Part shown: one piece after another, positions 8,880 through 21,128 of the stretch
Layout of the letters: every line of letters begins with the position of its first letter
Position numbering within the stretch: the stretch's first letter is position 1
Source: Lysobacteraceae bacterium
GTDB lineage: Bacteria; Pseudomonadota; Gammaproteobacteria; Xanthomonadales; Rhodanobacteraceae
Assembly (NCBI GenBank): GCA_028871555.1
Contig: JAGWNA010000007.1
Location: 1 to 64,000, forward strand
DNA length: 64,000 bases
Direction: 5' to 3'
Position numbers and translations under genes: made by a program
The notes under the pieces: model-generated
What the model was told of the DNA's origin: nothing
Database searches by the model: none
Seen by the model: the letters and a program-made list of their open reading frames with translations, nothing else

Positions 8880-9329
8880 TCAGAGGGCGAGGCCGTATTC
8901 GCAGAATTGCCGGTCGCGCTGCCAGCCCATCGACTCGTACAGCGCCTGCGCCGGTGCATTGTCCAGCGCGGTCGACAGCGACAGGCTGGCCGCACCCAGC
9001 GCACGCGCATGATCCGCCGTGGCGGCGAGCAGCGCCGTCGCCACGCCGTGGCGGCGTGCCTGCAGTGCCACGAACAGATCGTTGAGCAGCCAGGTCCGCA
9101 CCGTGCGCACCGAGGAGAACAGCGGATACGACTGGGTGAAGCCGATGCCTTCGCCCCGCTCGTCCTGCGCCAGCAGGATCAGCGATTCCTGATGCTGGAA
9201 ACGCTCCGCAAGAAACCGTCGCGCCCGCCCCCTGTCCGCCGGTTGCCCGTAGAACTGGCGGTAGCCGTCGAACAGCACGGTCAGCGCATCGAGGTCGTGG
9301 ATCGTGGCTTGCAGTACCTGGACAGACAT
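8880..9329 (-). CDS. GNAT-family N-acetyltransferase
   Basis: A 149-residue single-domain acetyltransferase. The acetyl-CoA pyrophosphate loop is in the middle (LQARRHGVATALLAATADHA, the Q/RxxGxG/A motif), and the C-terminal ALYESMGWQRD is the usual GNAT beta-6/7 end. It is inserted between maf and rlmH on the same strand with short spacers. The acceptor cannot be predicted. Confidence 0.9.
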   Translation of the reverse strand: MSVQVLQATIHDLDALTVLFDGYRQFYGQPADRGRARRFLAERFQHQESLILLAQDERGEGIGFTQSYPLFSSVRTVRTWLLNDLFVALQARRHGVATALLAATADHARALGAASLSLSTALDNAPAQALYESMGWQRDRQFCEYGLAL

Positions 9330-9410
9330 GAAAGTGGACCCTTGGCGCGGAGAATGCCAAGCCTAAGCTAGCGCAAGGGCCGGAGGCCAGAGCGGAACGT
9401 CGCGCCACGA

Positions 9411-9881
9411 TCAGGCACGGTGATAGGGATGCCCCGCCGCGATGGTGGTGGCCCGGTACAGCTGCTCGGCCAGCACCAGCCGCACCAGCATGTGCGGCAA
9501 GGTCAGCGGTCCCAGCGACCAGCACTGCTCGGCGCGCGCCAGCACCTCGGGGGCGTGCCCGTCGGGGCCGCCGACCAGGAACGCCAGATCGCGCCCGGCC
9601 ATGCGCCATTGCGCCAGTTGCCCGGCCAGTTGCTCGCTGGACCATGGCTTGCCGCGACCATCCAGCGCGATCACATGACTGTCGCGCGGCAGCGCCGCGA
9701 GCAGCGCCGCGCCCTCTTCCTGGATCGCCCGCGCATCGTCGCGGCCCTTGCCGCGGCTGCCGGGCCTGATTTCGAGCAGTGTCAGCGGCAGTTCGTGCGA
9801 AAGCCGCTTGCAGTATTCGGCAAAGCCTTCCGCCACCCATCCGGGCATGCGCTCGCCGACCGCGATCATGCGCGCGCGCAT
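9411..9881 (-). CDS. rlmH: 23S rRNA (pseudouridine-1915-N3) methyltransferase
   Basis: SPOUT-class methyltransferase that methylates pseudouridine 1915 in helix 69 of 23S rRNA on 70S ribosomes using S-adenosylmethionine. Starting at ATG 9881 the protein is 156 residues, the family length. The frame is open for 47 more codons upstream, but that stretch is intergenic repeat-like DNA. The SAM-binding trefoil knot is seen in VIALDGRGKPWSSEQLA, LAFLVGGPDGHAPEV and LTLPHMLVRLVLAEQLYRA, with the C-terminal GHPYHRA end. It follows rsfS, its usual neighbour, after a 190-bp gap with a hairpin. Confidence 0.95.
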   Translation of the reverse strand: MRARMIAVGERMPGWVAEGFAEYCKRLSHELPLTLLEIRPGSRGKGRDDARAIQEEGAALLAALPRDSHVIALDGRGKPWSSEQLAGQLAQWRMAGRDLAFLVGGPDGHAPEVLARAEQCWSLGPLTLPHMLVRLVLAEQLYRATTIAAGHPYHRA

Positions 9882-10035
9882 GATCAAAAAAGCGACGCAG
9901 CGCGCAGCGCCACCATCGCCTCCTCTCCCCCTTGGGATGAGGAGTGAGGTGAGGGATCCGCCTGGCTCAAGACCCGCATCAAAGATGATCTTCCGCTCGT
10001 CGATCGACCATTTCGCGGGCACCCAGCTTCATCCG

Positions 10036-10062
10036 CCCTGCGGGCACCCTTTCCCCGCAGGG
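10036..10062. terminator. Hairpin downstream of rsfS
   Basis: CCCTGCGGG (10036-10044) pairs perfectly with CCCGCAGGG (10054-10062) around a 9-nt loop, just past the rsfS stop. There is no T-run, so it may attenuate or be a REP-like palindrome rather than a true intrinsic terminator. Confidence 0.4.
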
Positions 10063-10075
10063 GAGAAGGAAGCGA

Positions 10076-10462
10076 TCAGACCGCTTGCGCCGCATCGGAC
10101 TCGTGCCCGTGGTCGCCCACCGTCCACAGCCGTTCGAGCCCGTAGAACTCGCGGATGCGCGGCAACATCACGTGGACGATCACGTCGCCCAGATCCACCA
10201 GCACCCATTCGCCCTCCACCTCGCCTTCCACGCCCAGCGGCATCACGCCGGCCTTCTTGGCGAACCTGCCGACTTCGTCGGCAATCGATTTGACGTGGCG
10301 GGCGGACGTGCCGGAGGCGATCACCAGCAGGTCGGCGATGGAGGTCTTACCGCGAACGTCGATCTCGCGAATGTCCTTGGCTTTCAGTTCTTCCAGCGCG
10401 TCGATGACCGACTTGCGCAGGGTGGCCGTGGTAACGGACTTGTTCGTGCGGGCAGTACTCAA
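10076..10462 (-). CDS. rsfS: Ribosomal silencing factor RsfS
   Basis: Iojap/RsfS protein that binds ribosomal protein uL14 and blocks subunit joining when nutrients are scarce. The conserved core is complete: [51 protein letters not shown] and [11 protein letters not shown] prefer the TTG start at 10462 (128 residues), which follows a GAGG at 9-nt spacing; another TTG at 10495 would add 11 residues without homology. In related genomes it sits directly after nadD; here nadD is more than 5 kb away. Confidence 0.94.
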   Translation of the reverse strand: MSTARTNKSVTTATLRKSVIDALEELKAKDIREIDVRGKTSIADLLVIASGTSARHVKSIADEVGRFAKKAGVMPLGVEGEVEGEWVLVDLGDVIVHVMLPRIREFYGLERLWTVGDHGHESDAAQAV

Positions 10463-10682
10463 GAGGAGGGGCCTCGATACGGATAGCCGCGCCAAATGGC
10501 GCGGCCGCAGTATAACCGCCCTGCCGCCAGGAGGTGCCGGCGCCGCCGCGACCCGCGCAAAGGCGATCAGCCAGGCCGAAACGGGAGCGCCGCCGGGGCG
10601 TCACTCCCGCCGCCGGCCCCGGGTGCATGCGGTCGGTGGCCCGCGTCCATCGCATCGTCACCACCCTTCATGGCATGGCGCT

Positions 10683-11387
10683 TCATCGTCCAGCCAGTAT
10701 GTTCACCGTGATCGCAATGATGAACACGTTGAAGAAGAACGAGATGACACTGTGCAGCAGCACCACGCGGCGCAGGTAGCGGCTGGTGATCTGCACGTCG
10801 GAGACCTGGAACGTCATGCCGACCACGATCGCGAAATACGCGAAATCCCAGTAATCGGGCTGTTGCGTGCCGGGAAACTCCAGCCCCTCGTGTTGCTCGC
10901 CGAAATCCCCGTAGAAGCCGTGCGCGTAGTGGAGCGCGAACATGGTGTTCAGGAACAGCCAGGTGAGCACGATGCTCAGCACGCCGACCATCAGCGCCGG
11001 CGCGCCGCCACTCCTGGCCGCCTGCAGTTCACCGCTCAATGCCACCAGCACCACGGCCGACAGCACCACGCCGCTCCACAGGAAGCCCCAGCGCCCGGAG
11101 TCCTGCGCCCGCGCCTGACTGCGCATGTGCGCGATGGTGGCCTTGTTGAACAGATGCGCCAGGACGCCCAGCAGCAGCACCGCGGCCAGGTCGAAACCCA
11201 GCAGGATCGCGGTAGCCGGTGGCAGTCCCAAGGCACCCAGGACGGTACTGGCAACAATGAAGATCGCCAGCGACACGATCAGCCGCGGCCGTGCATTCAC
11301 GTAGCGCAACGGGCGCCAATGCGTTTTCTTCGACCGTCCGGTCACCGGAACCTCGACGGGCAACGCGGGCTTCGACGCCCGGTTCAT
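10683..11387 (-). CDS. DUF1345-family membrane protein
   Basis: A 234-residue integral membrane protein from ATG 11387. The frame continues far upstream, but that part shows no membrane pattern and overlaps the GNAT gene. Five to six hydrophobic helices are apparent, with family-like segments ARPRLIVSLAIFIVAS near the start, FLNTMFALHYAHGFYGD in the middle and DFAYFAIVVGMTFQVSDVQI toward the end, characteristic of DUF1345. No function is established for the family. Confidence 0.85.
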   Translation of the reverse strand: MNRASKPALPVEVPVTGRSKKTHWRPLRYVNARPRLIVSLAIFIVASTVLGALGLPPATAILLGFDLAAVLLLGVLAHLFNKATIAHMRSQARAQDSGRWGFLWSGVVLSAVVLVALSGELQAARSGGAPALMVGVLSIVLTWLFLNTMFALHYAHGFYGDFGEQHEGLEFPGTQQPDYWDFAYFAIVVGMTFQVSDVQITSRYLRRVVLLHSVISFFFNVFIIAITVNILAGR

Positions 11388-11502
11388 GCCCGCCACGGCG
11401 CCGCCATTGCGATGTGCCGCAGGCTTGCGGCCGGCGACACACGATCGATGCGTTCGTACAAGGAAACCTCCGACATGACGTGCAAGCAGCCAGCCCGGGA
11501 GT

Positions 11503-11778
11503 TCAGGCAAGCAGATCGTGGTACGACGGATGCCGCACCATCCAGACCGAGACATAGGAGCACGCCGGCACCACCTTCCAGCCCTCGGCGCGGGCCGCAT
11601 CCAGCGCCGCCTGCGCCAGTGCCGACGCGATGCCGCGCCCACCCACCTCGGGCGGCACGCCGGTATGGGTGATGGTCATGACGCCCGCCGCCAGGCGGTA
11701 GTCGAGGACGCACTGCATGCCGTCCACCTGTGCGCAGAAGCGATGCGCGGAGCGCTCATGCTGGATGATCAGTGACAT
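11503..11778 (-). CDS. Small GNAT-like N-acetyltransferase (YjdJ type)
   Basis: A 91-residue protein from ATG 11778, preceded by a GGGGG ribosome site; an in-frame ATG 13 codons upstream lacks homology. It contains the compact acetyl-CoA motif PPEVGGRGIASALAQAALDA and a conserved ending VVPACSYVSVWMVRHPSY, as in the YjdJ/GNAT_acetyltr_2-like minimal acetyltransferases. The acceptor is unknown. It is transcribed in the same direction as the neighbouring DUF1345 and diguanylate cyclase genes, but with gaps of about 100 bp. Confidence 0.85.
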   Translation of the reverse strand: MSLIIQHERSAHRFCAQVDGMQCVLDYRLAAGVMTITHTGVPPEVGGRGIASALAQAALDAARAEGWKVVPACSYVSVWMVRHPSYHDLLA

Positions 11779-11874
11779 ATGCCCCCGGACATTGGCGACA
11801 AGACAGGCGCCAAGCATAACGCCCCCGGCGCCGCACCGACATGGACGCGCACGCGTGGCGGCGGCAACCCCGGC

Positions 11875-13071
11875 TCAGGCCGGCAACGGGTTGCCGTCCT
11901 CCTTCGATGCGGCCCCCGCCATCACGCAGTTGCGACCTGCACGCTTGGCCGCATACAGCGCCTTGTCGGCGCGCTGCAGCACCGCCGTACCGTCGCGCTC
12001 CGCCGGCGCGGCCACGGCCACCCCGACCGATACGGTGAGCTTCAGCATCTGGCCGTCGATCAGCTGCGGCATGCTTTCGACCATGTCGCGGATGCGCTCC
12101 CCCAGCGTCAGTGCCGAATCCATGTCGGTACCCGGCGACAGCACCACGAACTCCTCGCCGCCGATACGCCCGATCACGTCGCCATCGCGCAGGGTGGAGC
12201 GGATGCTGCACACCATTGCCTGCAACACCTTGTCGCCGCCGCTGTGGCCGAAACGGTCGTTGACACCCTTGAAATGGTCCGCGTCGAGCATCAGCACACC
12301 CAGCGATTGCCGCTGCCGATCCGCCTGTGCCAGCAGCCGCACCGTCGCCTCGTCGATCGCCAGCCGGTTGCTGACCCCGGTCAGCGGGTCGATCCGCGCC
12401 AGCAGATGCAGGTCATGCTGGATCGTCTCGTTGTAGATCAGCAGAAAACCGATACTGGTGAACAGCGGCTGGATCGACCAAAGCAGGACATACACCGTAT
12501 TGGTCAGGCTGGGCGCCAGCAGCCCCGCCTGGGTCAGGTTCACCCGCATCAGTCCGACGACCCGCCAGCCCATCACCAGCATGGAGGCGGCAAGAATCAG
12601 CAGCAATGAACGACGTGCCAGCGAGGCTCCCCAGCGCGCATCGGCCAGCAATGGCGCCAGCATCAGGAAGAGGTCCAGCATGATCGCCACCGAGACCGCC
12701 AGGGCCCTTGCATTGGCGTTCGGGTTGGCCACGGAAAACCAGATCATGACCAGCGCGCAGGACACGCTTGCGGTGATCACCGCACCATGCCGCTGCCTGA
12801 CTCCGAGCAGCATGCGCAGCGCCCATACCGTCGCGGCGTAGGCCACCAGCACCAGCAGATTGCTCAGCACGATGGCGTACGGATCGTGCAACTGGCCGAA
12901 CAGACCGAGAATGCCGAGCGAGGCGGCTTCGATCGCCAATGCGCCGGCGCGGATGCGCAGGCTGGTTCGCGCCACCCCCGCGTAGCCGCCGGTGGAGGTC
13001 CACAGCACGACCGCCAGCAGCAGGCCCTGCAACGACCCCATCAGCGCCACAGTAGCCAGATCGATGAACAT
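11875..13071 (-). CDS. Membrane-anchored diguanylate cyclase
   Basis: A 398-residue protein starting at ATG 13071 with a GGAG ribosome site 5 bp away. The N-terminal half has about seven predicted membrane helices (residues 1-210) and the C-terminal half is a GGDEF domain: DPLTGVSNRLAIDEA, DADHFKGVNDRFGHSGGD and the catalytic loop GRIGGEEF. The GGEEF variant is active in known cyclases, so it should make cyclic di-GMP in response to a membrane-sensed cue. It lies in the segment separating rsfS from nadD. The frame stays open upstream to 15705, but that extension is antisense to other genes. Confidence 0.93.
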   Translation of the reverse strand: MFIDLATVALMGSLQGLLLAVVLWTSTGGYAGVARTSLRIRAGALAIEAASLGILGLFGQLHDPYAIVLSNLLVLVAYAATVWALRMLLGVRQRHGAVITASVSCALVMIWFSVANPNANARALAVSVAIMLDLFLMLAPLLADARWGASLARRSLLLILAASMLVMGWRVVGLMRVNLTQAGLLAPSLTNTVYVLLWSIQPLFTSIGFLLIYNETIQHDLHLLARIDPLTGVSNRLAIDEATVRLLAQADRQRQSLGVLMLDADHFKGVNDRFGHSGGDKVLQAMVCSIRSTLRDGDVIGRIGGEEFVVLSPGTDMDSALTLGERIRDMVESMPQLIDGQMLKLTVSVGVAVAAPAERDGTAVLQRADKALYAAKRAGRNCVMAGAASKEDGNPLPA

Positions 13072-13242
13072 GCTTGCTCCTTCGCCAGCTCGACACAACA
13101 TCCGTGCGGACGGGCATTGCGCGAACATACTCCTCCTTGCGCGCCCTTGCGGCACCGCTGCCGCAAAGGCGCGCAAGGACCCCGGCATTGACAGCCCGCC
13201 TTGTTTCGCTACTTTCGGCGGCAGGAACCTTCCGGGACGCCG

Positions 13243-15120
13243 ATGGCCACGCTCATTCCAACCCGCAACAGCTGCCTGCCGCGCATGACCGGCGGCGAGA
13301 AGCGCTTCTCCGAACGGCTGGAAGGCAAGCTCGAGGACGACTACCTGCTGTGGTACGACGTGCCGATCGGGCTGAAGCAGCGGCGCCCGGATTTCGTGGT
13401 GTTCCACCCGCGCCGCGGCATGCTGGTGCTGGAGGTGAAGGACTGGAAACCCGACACCATCCACCACGCCGACAGCACCCAGTTCACCCTGGTCACCGCG
13501 CGCGGCCTGGTGAAGGAGAACAACCCGCTGCTGCAGGCGCGCGCCTATGCGCTGGAAATCGGCGTGGTGCTGGAGCGCGACCCGGCGCTGCGCCAGCCGC
13601 CCGGCAGCCGCCACGCCGGCAAGCTGGTGATGCCGTGGGCGTACGGCGTGGTGCTGGCCAACATCAGCCGCCAGCAGTTCATCGACGGCGGCCTGGACGC
13701 CGTGATTCCCGAACACCTGGCGATCTGCCGTGAGGAGATCTACGAGACGGTCGACCCCGAGGCCTTCCAGGAGCGGCTGTGGGCGATGTTTCCGCAGGTG
13801 TTCCCGGTCGCGCTGACCCTGCCGCAGATCGACCGCGTGCGCTGGCACCTTTTCCCGGAGATTCGCGTGGCGCCGGGCGAAGGCCAGTTCGGCCTGTTCG
13901 ACAGCGTCGACACCAGCGCCATCCGGCCGCTGCAGATTCCCGAGCTGATCAAGGTGATGGACGCGCAGCAGGAACAGTTGGCGCGCTCGCTGGGCAGCGA
14001 GCACCGCATCATCCACGGCGTGGCCGGCTCCGGCAAGACCATGATCCTGGGCTTTCGCGCGATGCAGCTGGCGCGCGAGCTGGGAAAACCCGTTCTGGTG
14101 CTCTGCTACAACAAGACGCTGGCCGCGCGGCTGGACCAGTTGCTGGGCGAACGCGGGCTCGGCGAAAGGGTGCAGGTGTACAACTTCCACAAATGGTGCC
14201 GCAGGATGCTCACCGCCTATCACCTGGACCTGCCCGCGCAGGGCAGCGGCGACTTCTTCGCGCAGATGGTGCAGCGGGTGATCGTCGGCGTCGAGCGCGG
14301 CCAGATCCCGCGCTTCCAGTACGGCGCCGTGCTGATCGACGAGGGCCACGACTTCGAGCCGGGCTGGTACAGGCTGATCGTGCAGATGGTCGACCCGGCC
14401 ACCAACTCGCTGCTGGTGCTGTACGACGACGCGCAGAACATCAATGCCCGCAGCGACCGGCGCAAATTCACCTGGAAAAGTCTCGGCGTGCAGGCGCAGG
14501 GCCGCACCACCATCCTCAAGCTCAACTACCGCAACACGCTGGAAATCCTCTCGGTGGCGCGCAGCTTCGCCAGCGAACTGCTCGACGCCCGGGCCGGCGA
14601 GGACGACGGCGGGCCGCTGATCGCGCCGGAAAGCGCCGGCCGCCGCGGCGCGGTGCCCGAACTGATCCGCGCCAACGGCGCCGGCGAGGAACTCGCCACC
14701 CTGCTCGGCCAGATCCGCGACGAACAGGCGCACGGCCGCCGCCTCGACGACATCGCCGTGCTCTACCGCTACATCTGGCAGGGCGAAAAATTGCGCCATG
14801 CGCTGGATCAGGCCGGCCTGGCCTGCCGCCTGGCCGACGACAAGGGCGGCAAGAACACGCTGTTCCTGGTCAAGGACAGCATCAAGCTGGTCAGCATGCA
14901 TTCCAGCAAGGGTCTGGAATTTCCGCTGGTGATCATCCCCGGTCTCGGCCAGATGCCCAAGGCCGGCGAGGACGAAGCCCACGAAGCCCGCCTGCTCTAC
15001 GTCGCCATGACCCGCGCCACCGAACGGCTGCTGCTGATCCATCACCAGGATTCGCTGTTCAGCAAGCGCATCCGCGACTCGATCAACGAGGTGCAGGGGC
15101 AGTTGGACCGCGGCCCATGA
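13243..15120 (+). CDS. NERD-domain nuclease fused to UvrD-like superfamily I helicase
   Basis: A 625-residue protein from ATG 13243 (a TTG at 13201 is less likely). Residues about 15-130 form a NERD domain: RRPDFVVFHPRRGMLVLEVK supplies the D...ExK pattern of PD-(D/E)xK nucleases. The rest is a UvrD/Rep-type helicase with Walker A GVAGSGKTM, Walker B-like LIDEGHDF, a motif IV-like LNYRNTLEI, motif V HSSKGLEFPLVI and motif VI LLYVAMTRATERL. NERD-helicases are found in defence-linked and plasmid contexts, but this one stands alone among housekeeping genes. A role in DNA processing is probable; any immune role is conjecture. Confidence 0.92.
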   Translation: MATLIPTRNSCLPRMTGGEKRFSERLEGKLEDDYLLWYDVPIGLKQRRPDFVVFHPRRGMLVLEVKDWKPDTIHHADSTQFTLVTARGLVKENNPLLQARAYALEIGVVLERDPALRQPPGSRHAGKLVMPWAYGVVLANISRQQFIDGGLDAVIPEHLAICREEIYETVDPEAFQERLWAMFPQVFPVALTLPQIDRVRWHLFPEIRVAPGEGQFGLFDSVDTSAIRPLQIPELIKVMDAQQEQLARSLGSEHRIIHGVAGSGKTMILGFRAMQLARELGKPVLVLCYNKTLAARLDQLLGERGLGERVQVYNFHKWCRRMLTAYHLDLPAQGSGDFFAQMVQRVIVGVERGQIPRFQYGAVLIDEGHDFEPGWYRLIVQMVDPATNSLLVLYDDAQNINARSDRRKFTWKSLGVQAQGRTTILKLNYRNTLEILSVARSFASELLDARAGEDDGGPLIAPESAGRRGAVPELIRANGAGEELATLLGQIRDEQAHGRRLDDIAVLYRYIWQGEKLRHALDQAGLACRLADDKGGKNTLFLVKDSIKLVSMHSSKGLEFPLVIIPGLGQMPKAGEDEAHEARLLYVAMTRATERLLLIHHQDSLFSKRIRDSINEVQGQLDRGP

Positions 15121-15150
15121 GACCCTGCGGCTCTCGCGGGAACGGCTTCT

Positions 15151-15222
15151 GGGTGCCTCCTGTGCGCGATGCTCATGGCCAGCGTTCGGACAAGGGCTTT
15201 CGCGCACAGGGTGCGCTCCTAC
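15151..15222. repeat. Dispersed palindrome, family A (degenerate copy)
   Basis: The right arm at 15196-15222 carries the family consensus GCTTTCGCGCACAGGGTG followed by CGCTCCTAC. The left arm (15151-15174) is a corrupted complement. Better-preserved copies lie at 32439-32515 and 50171-50249. It sits between the helicase stop and msrB. Confidence 0.75.
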
Positions 15223-15270
15223 AGCCGCGTCCATAATGACCGCCATCCTTCTACGCGACAGGAGCAAGCC

Positions 15271-15744
15271 GTGACCGCCTTCGACCTCACCCCGCCCGAC
15301 GCGGCGCAGCGCAAGCACATCACCGCCGGCCTGTCCGCCGACGAGAAGCGCGTGCTGCTGGAGCACGGCACCGAGGCGGCGTTCTGCGGGGTGTTCCTGG
15401 ACAACCACAAGGACGGCATCTATGCCTGCCGCTTCTGCGGACTGCCGCTGTTCCGCTCCGGCGCGAAGTTCGACTCGGGCACCGGCTGGCCCAGCTTCTT
15501 CCAGCCGTACGACCCGTCGCACATCCGGCTGATCCGCGACACCAGCCACGGCATGATCCGCGTGGAGGAAGTCTGCGCGCGCTGCGGCAGTCACCTCGGC
15601 CACGTGTTCCCCGACGGTCCGCCGCCGACCGGCGAACGCCATTGCCTCAACTCGGTGTCGCTGGGCTTTGTCGAAAGCGGCGAGGCGCTGCCGGATGTGC
15701 TGCACCGTGGTGTGCCGGAAGGCCGGCCGGATGCCGGCGCCTGA
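15271..15744 (+). CDS. msrB: Peptide-methionine (R)-S-oxide reductase
   Basis: A 157-residue cytosolic enzyme that reduces the R form of methionine sulfoxide in proteins with thioredoxin as donor. The start is the GTG at 15271, placed 7 bp after AGGAG. Two CxxC zinc pairs (YACRFCG and VCARCGSHLGHVF), the SGTGWPSF motif and the catalytic cysteine in ERHCLNSVSL are all present. It converges on nadD with 18 bp between stops. A separate, lipid-anchored MsrA occurs at 41333. Confidence 0.96.
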   Translation: MTAFDLTPPDAAQRKHITAGLSADEKRVLLEHGTEAAFCGVFLDNHKDGIYACRFCGLPLFRSGAKFDSGTGWPSFFQPYDPSHIRLIRDTSHGMIRVEEVCARCGSHLGHVFPDGPPPTGERHCLNSVSLGFVESGEALPDVLHRGVPEGRPDAGA

Positions 15745-15762
15745 AGCTGCCCGGCGACGGGA

Positions 15763-16395
15763 TCAGCGGCGATACGGCGCCAGCAGTTGCGGATCGTCGA
15801 ACAACCCCGCCGGCAGCTGGTAACACGGCTCGCGCCCGTCCGCGATCAGTTCGCGAATGCGCGTGGAGGAAATCTCCATCGGGGTGACCGACAGCTCGAT
15901 CAGCTTGCCGGCCGGCAGCGTGCGCAGCTGTGCCGGATCGTCCACCCGGCGACCACGGATTTCGCGCTGCAGCGCGTCCGGCAGCACGGCCTGTTCGCCG
16001 GGCCTGCTCAGCACGCCGATGTGCGCCAGCTCGAACAGCCGGCGCCAGCCATGCCAGCCGGGCAGACCGGCGAACGCATCGGCGCCGAGCAGCAGCACCA
16101 GCGGGCGCTCGCCCTGCTCGGCGCGCAGCTCGATCATCGTGTCGACGGTGTACGACGGGCCGCTGCGCGCCAGCTCGCGCGCATCCAGGATCAGCCGCGA
16201 CTGGCCGCGCAGGGCGGCGCGCAGCATCGCCACGCGCTGCGGCGCGCTGGCGATCGGCGGCGGACGGTGCGGCGGAATGCCGGAAGGCATCATCAGCACC
16301 TCGGCATCGAGCAGCTCGGACGCTTCCCACGCCACGCACAGGTGGCCGAGATGAATCGGATCGAAGGTACCGCCGAAGATCGCGAGCGGTTTCAC
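15763..16395 (-). CDS. nadD: Nicotinate-nucleotide adenylyltransferase
   Basis: Makes deamido-NAD from nicotinate mononucleotide and ATP. From the GTG at 16395 it is 210 residues. The nucleotidyltransferase signature FGGTFDPIHLGHL is at the N-terminus, VLLLGADAFAGLPGWHGWRRL is the central motif (quoted here in part as GADAFAGLPGWH), and ISSTRIRELI is the C-terminal ATP-binding motif. The GTG overlaps the holA stop by 4 bp (GTGA), so the two are coupled. In relatives rsfS follows directly; here the convergent msrB gene is next instead. Confidence 0.95.
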   Translation of the reverse strand: MKPLAIFGGTFDPIHLGHLCVAWEASELLDAEVLMMPSGIPPHRPPPIASAPQRVAMLRAALRGQSRLILDARELARSGPSYTVDTMIELRAEQGERPLVLLLGADAFAGLPGWHGWRRLFELAHIGVLSRPGEQAVLPDALQREIRGRRVDDPAQLRTLPAGKLIELSVTPMEISSTRIRELIADGREPCYQLPAGLFDDPQLLAPYRR

Positions 16396-17401
16396 GCCAG
16401 CGCCCTGGCCGCGCGCGGCTCGGCGATGGCGGCGATCAACCGCTCGGCCTCCTGCCAGGCGTTGCCGGTTTCGCGGCCCTTGGCCATGCGGTCGATGCGC
16501 GATGCGCGGGCCAGGCACTGCAGCCAGTGCTCGCGCGGTGCGCGGCGCAGCGCCTGGCGGAACAGCTGCTCGCGCGCGGGCCACAGGTGTTCGGTGCGGA
16601 TCTGCGCGGCGAGATCGTGCGCATTGGCCAGGCGCAGCGCCAGTTGCAGCTGATTGACCAGCCAGCCCATCAGCGCGATCAGTTCGTCGCCTTCGGCACG
16701 CAGCCCGGCGAGGATGCGCAGCGCACGCGCACCGTCGCCGGCAAACGCGGCGTCGGTGAGTTTGAAGGCGTCGTAGCGGGCGCTGTCGGCGACCAGGTTT
16801 TCCATCTCGGCGGCATCGATGCGGCCTTGCCCGTGCAATACCGCGAGCTTGTCGATTTCCTGCGCGGCGGCGAGCAGGTTGCCCTCGACCCGTTCGGCCA
16901 GCAGCGCGGCGGCATCGGGCGTGGCGGACAGGCCGCGCGAGGCGAGCCGCCCCCCGATCCAGGCACCCCACTCGTTCGGCCGCGGCGGGTTGAACACCAC
17001 CATCACGCCGGTGCCGTCGACCTTTTTGCTCCAGGCGCCGTCGTGCTTGTTGCTCCACTCCATCGCGGTGATCAGCAGCGTGACATCCGGCGGCGGATCG
17101 GCGCAGAACGCGCTGATCGCCTTGGCGCCGTCGATGCCGGGACGGCCGGTGGGCAGGCGCAGGTCGATCAGGCGGCGGGTGGCGAACAGCGACATGCCGG
17201 CGGCGGCACGGGCCAGGTCGTCCCAATTGAAATGCTGGCCGACATCCAATACCTCGCGCTCGCTGTAGCCGAGTTTCTTCGCCTGCGCACGCAAGGCGTC
17301 GGCCGCCTCCAGCACCAGCAGTTCCGCGCCGGCGAGCAGATACACCGGCGCCAGACGGTCGGCCGACAGCGCCTTGTGCCACTGCGCGGCACTCAGTGGC
17401 A

Positions 17402-17402
<1 letters not shown>
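16392..17402 (-). CDS. holA: DNA polymerase III subunit delta
   Basis: Clamp-loader delta subunit, the wrench that opens the sliding clamp during replication. It has 336 residues, the usual length. The N-terminal APVYLLAGAELLVLEAADALR region and the following LIDLRLPTGRPG and LLITAMEWSNK segments correspond to the clamp-binding ATPase-like domain; the C-terminal helical part fits the delta collar. As in E. coli delta, there is no functional Walker A. Its ATG overlaps the lptE stop by one base and its stop overlaps nadD, so lptE-holA-nadD form a coupled operon behind leuS. Confidence 0.93.

Positions 17403-21128
<3,726 letters not shown>

Noticed and set aside
11875-15705. A 1276-codon minus-strand open frame
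   Set aside because: Only the first part (11875-13071) encodes a real protein, the GGDEF cyclase. The rest is antisense to the NERD-helicase and msrB and stays open because of G/C-rich codon bias; its translation is His/Gln/Arg-rich with no domain.
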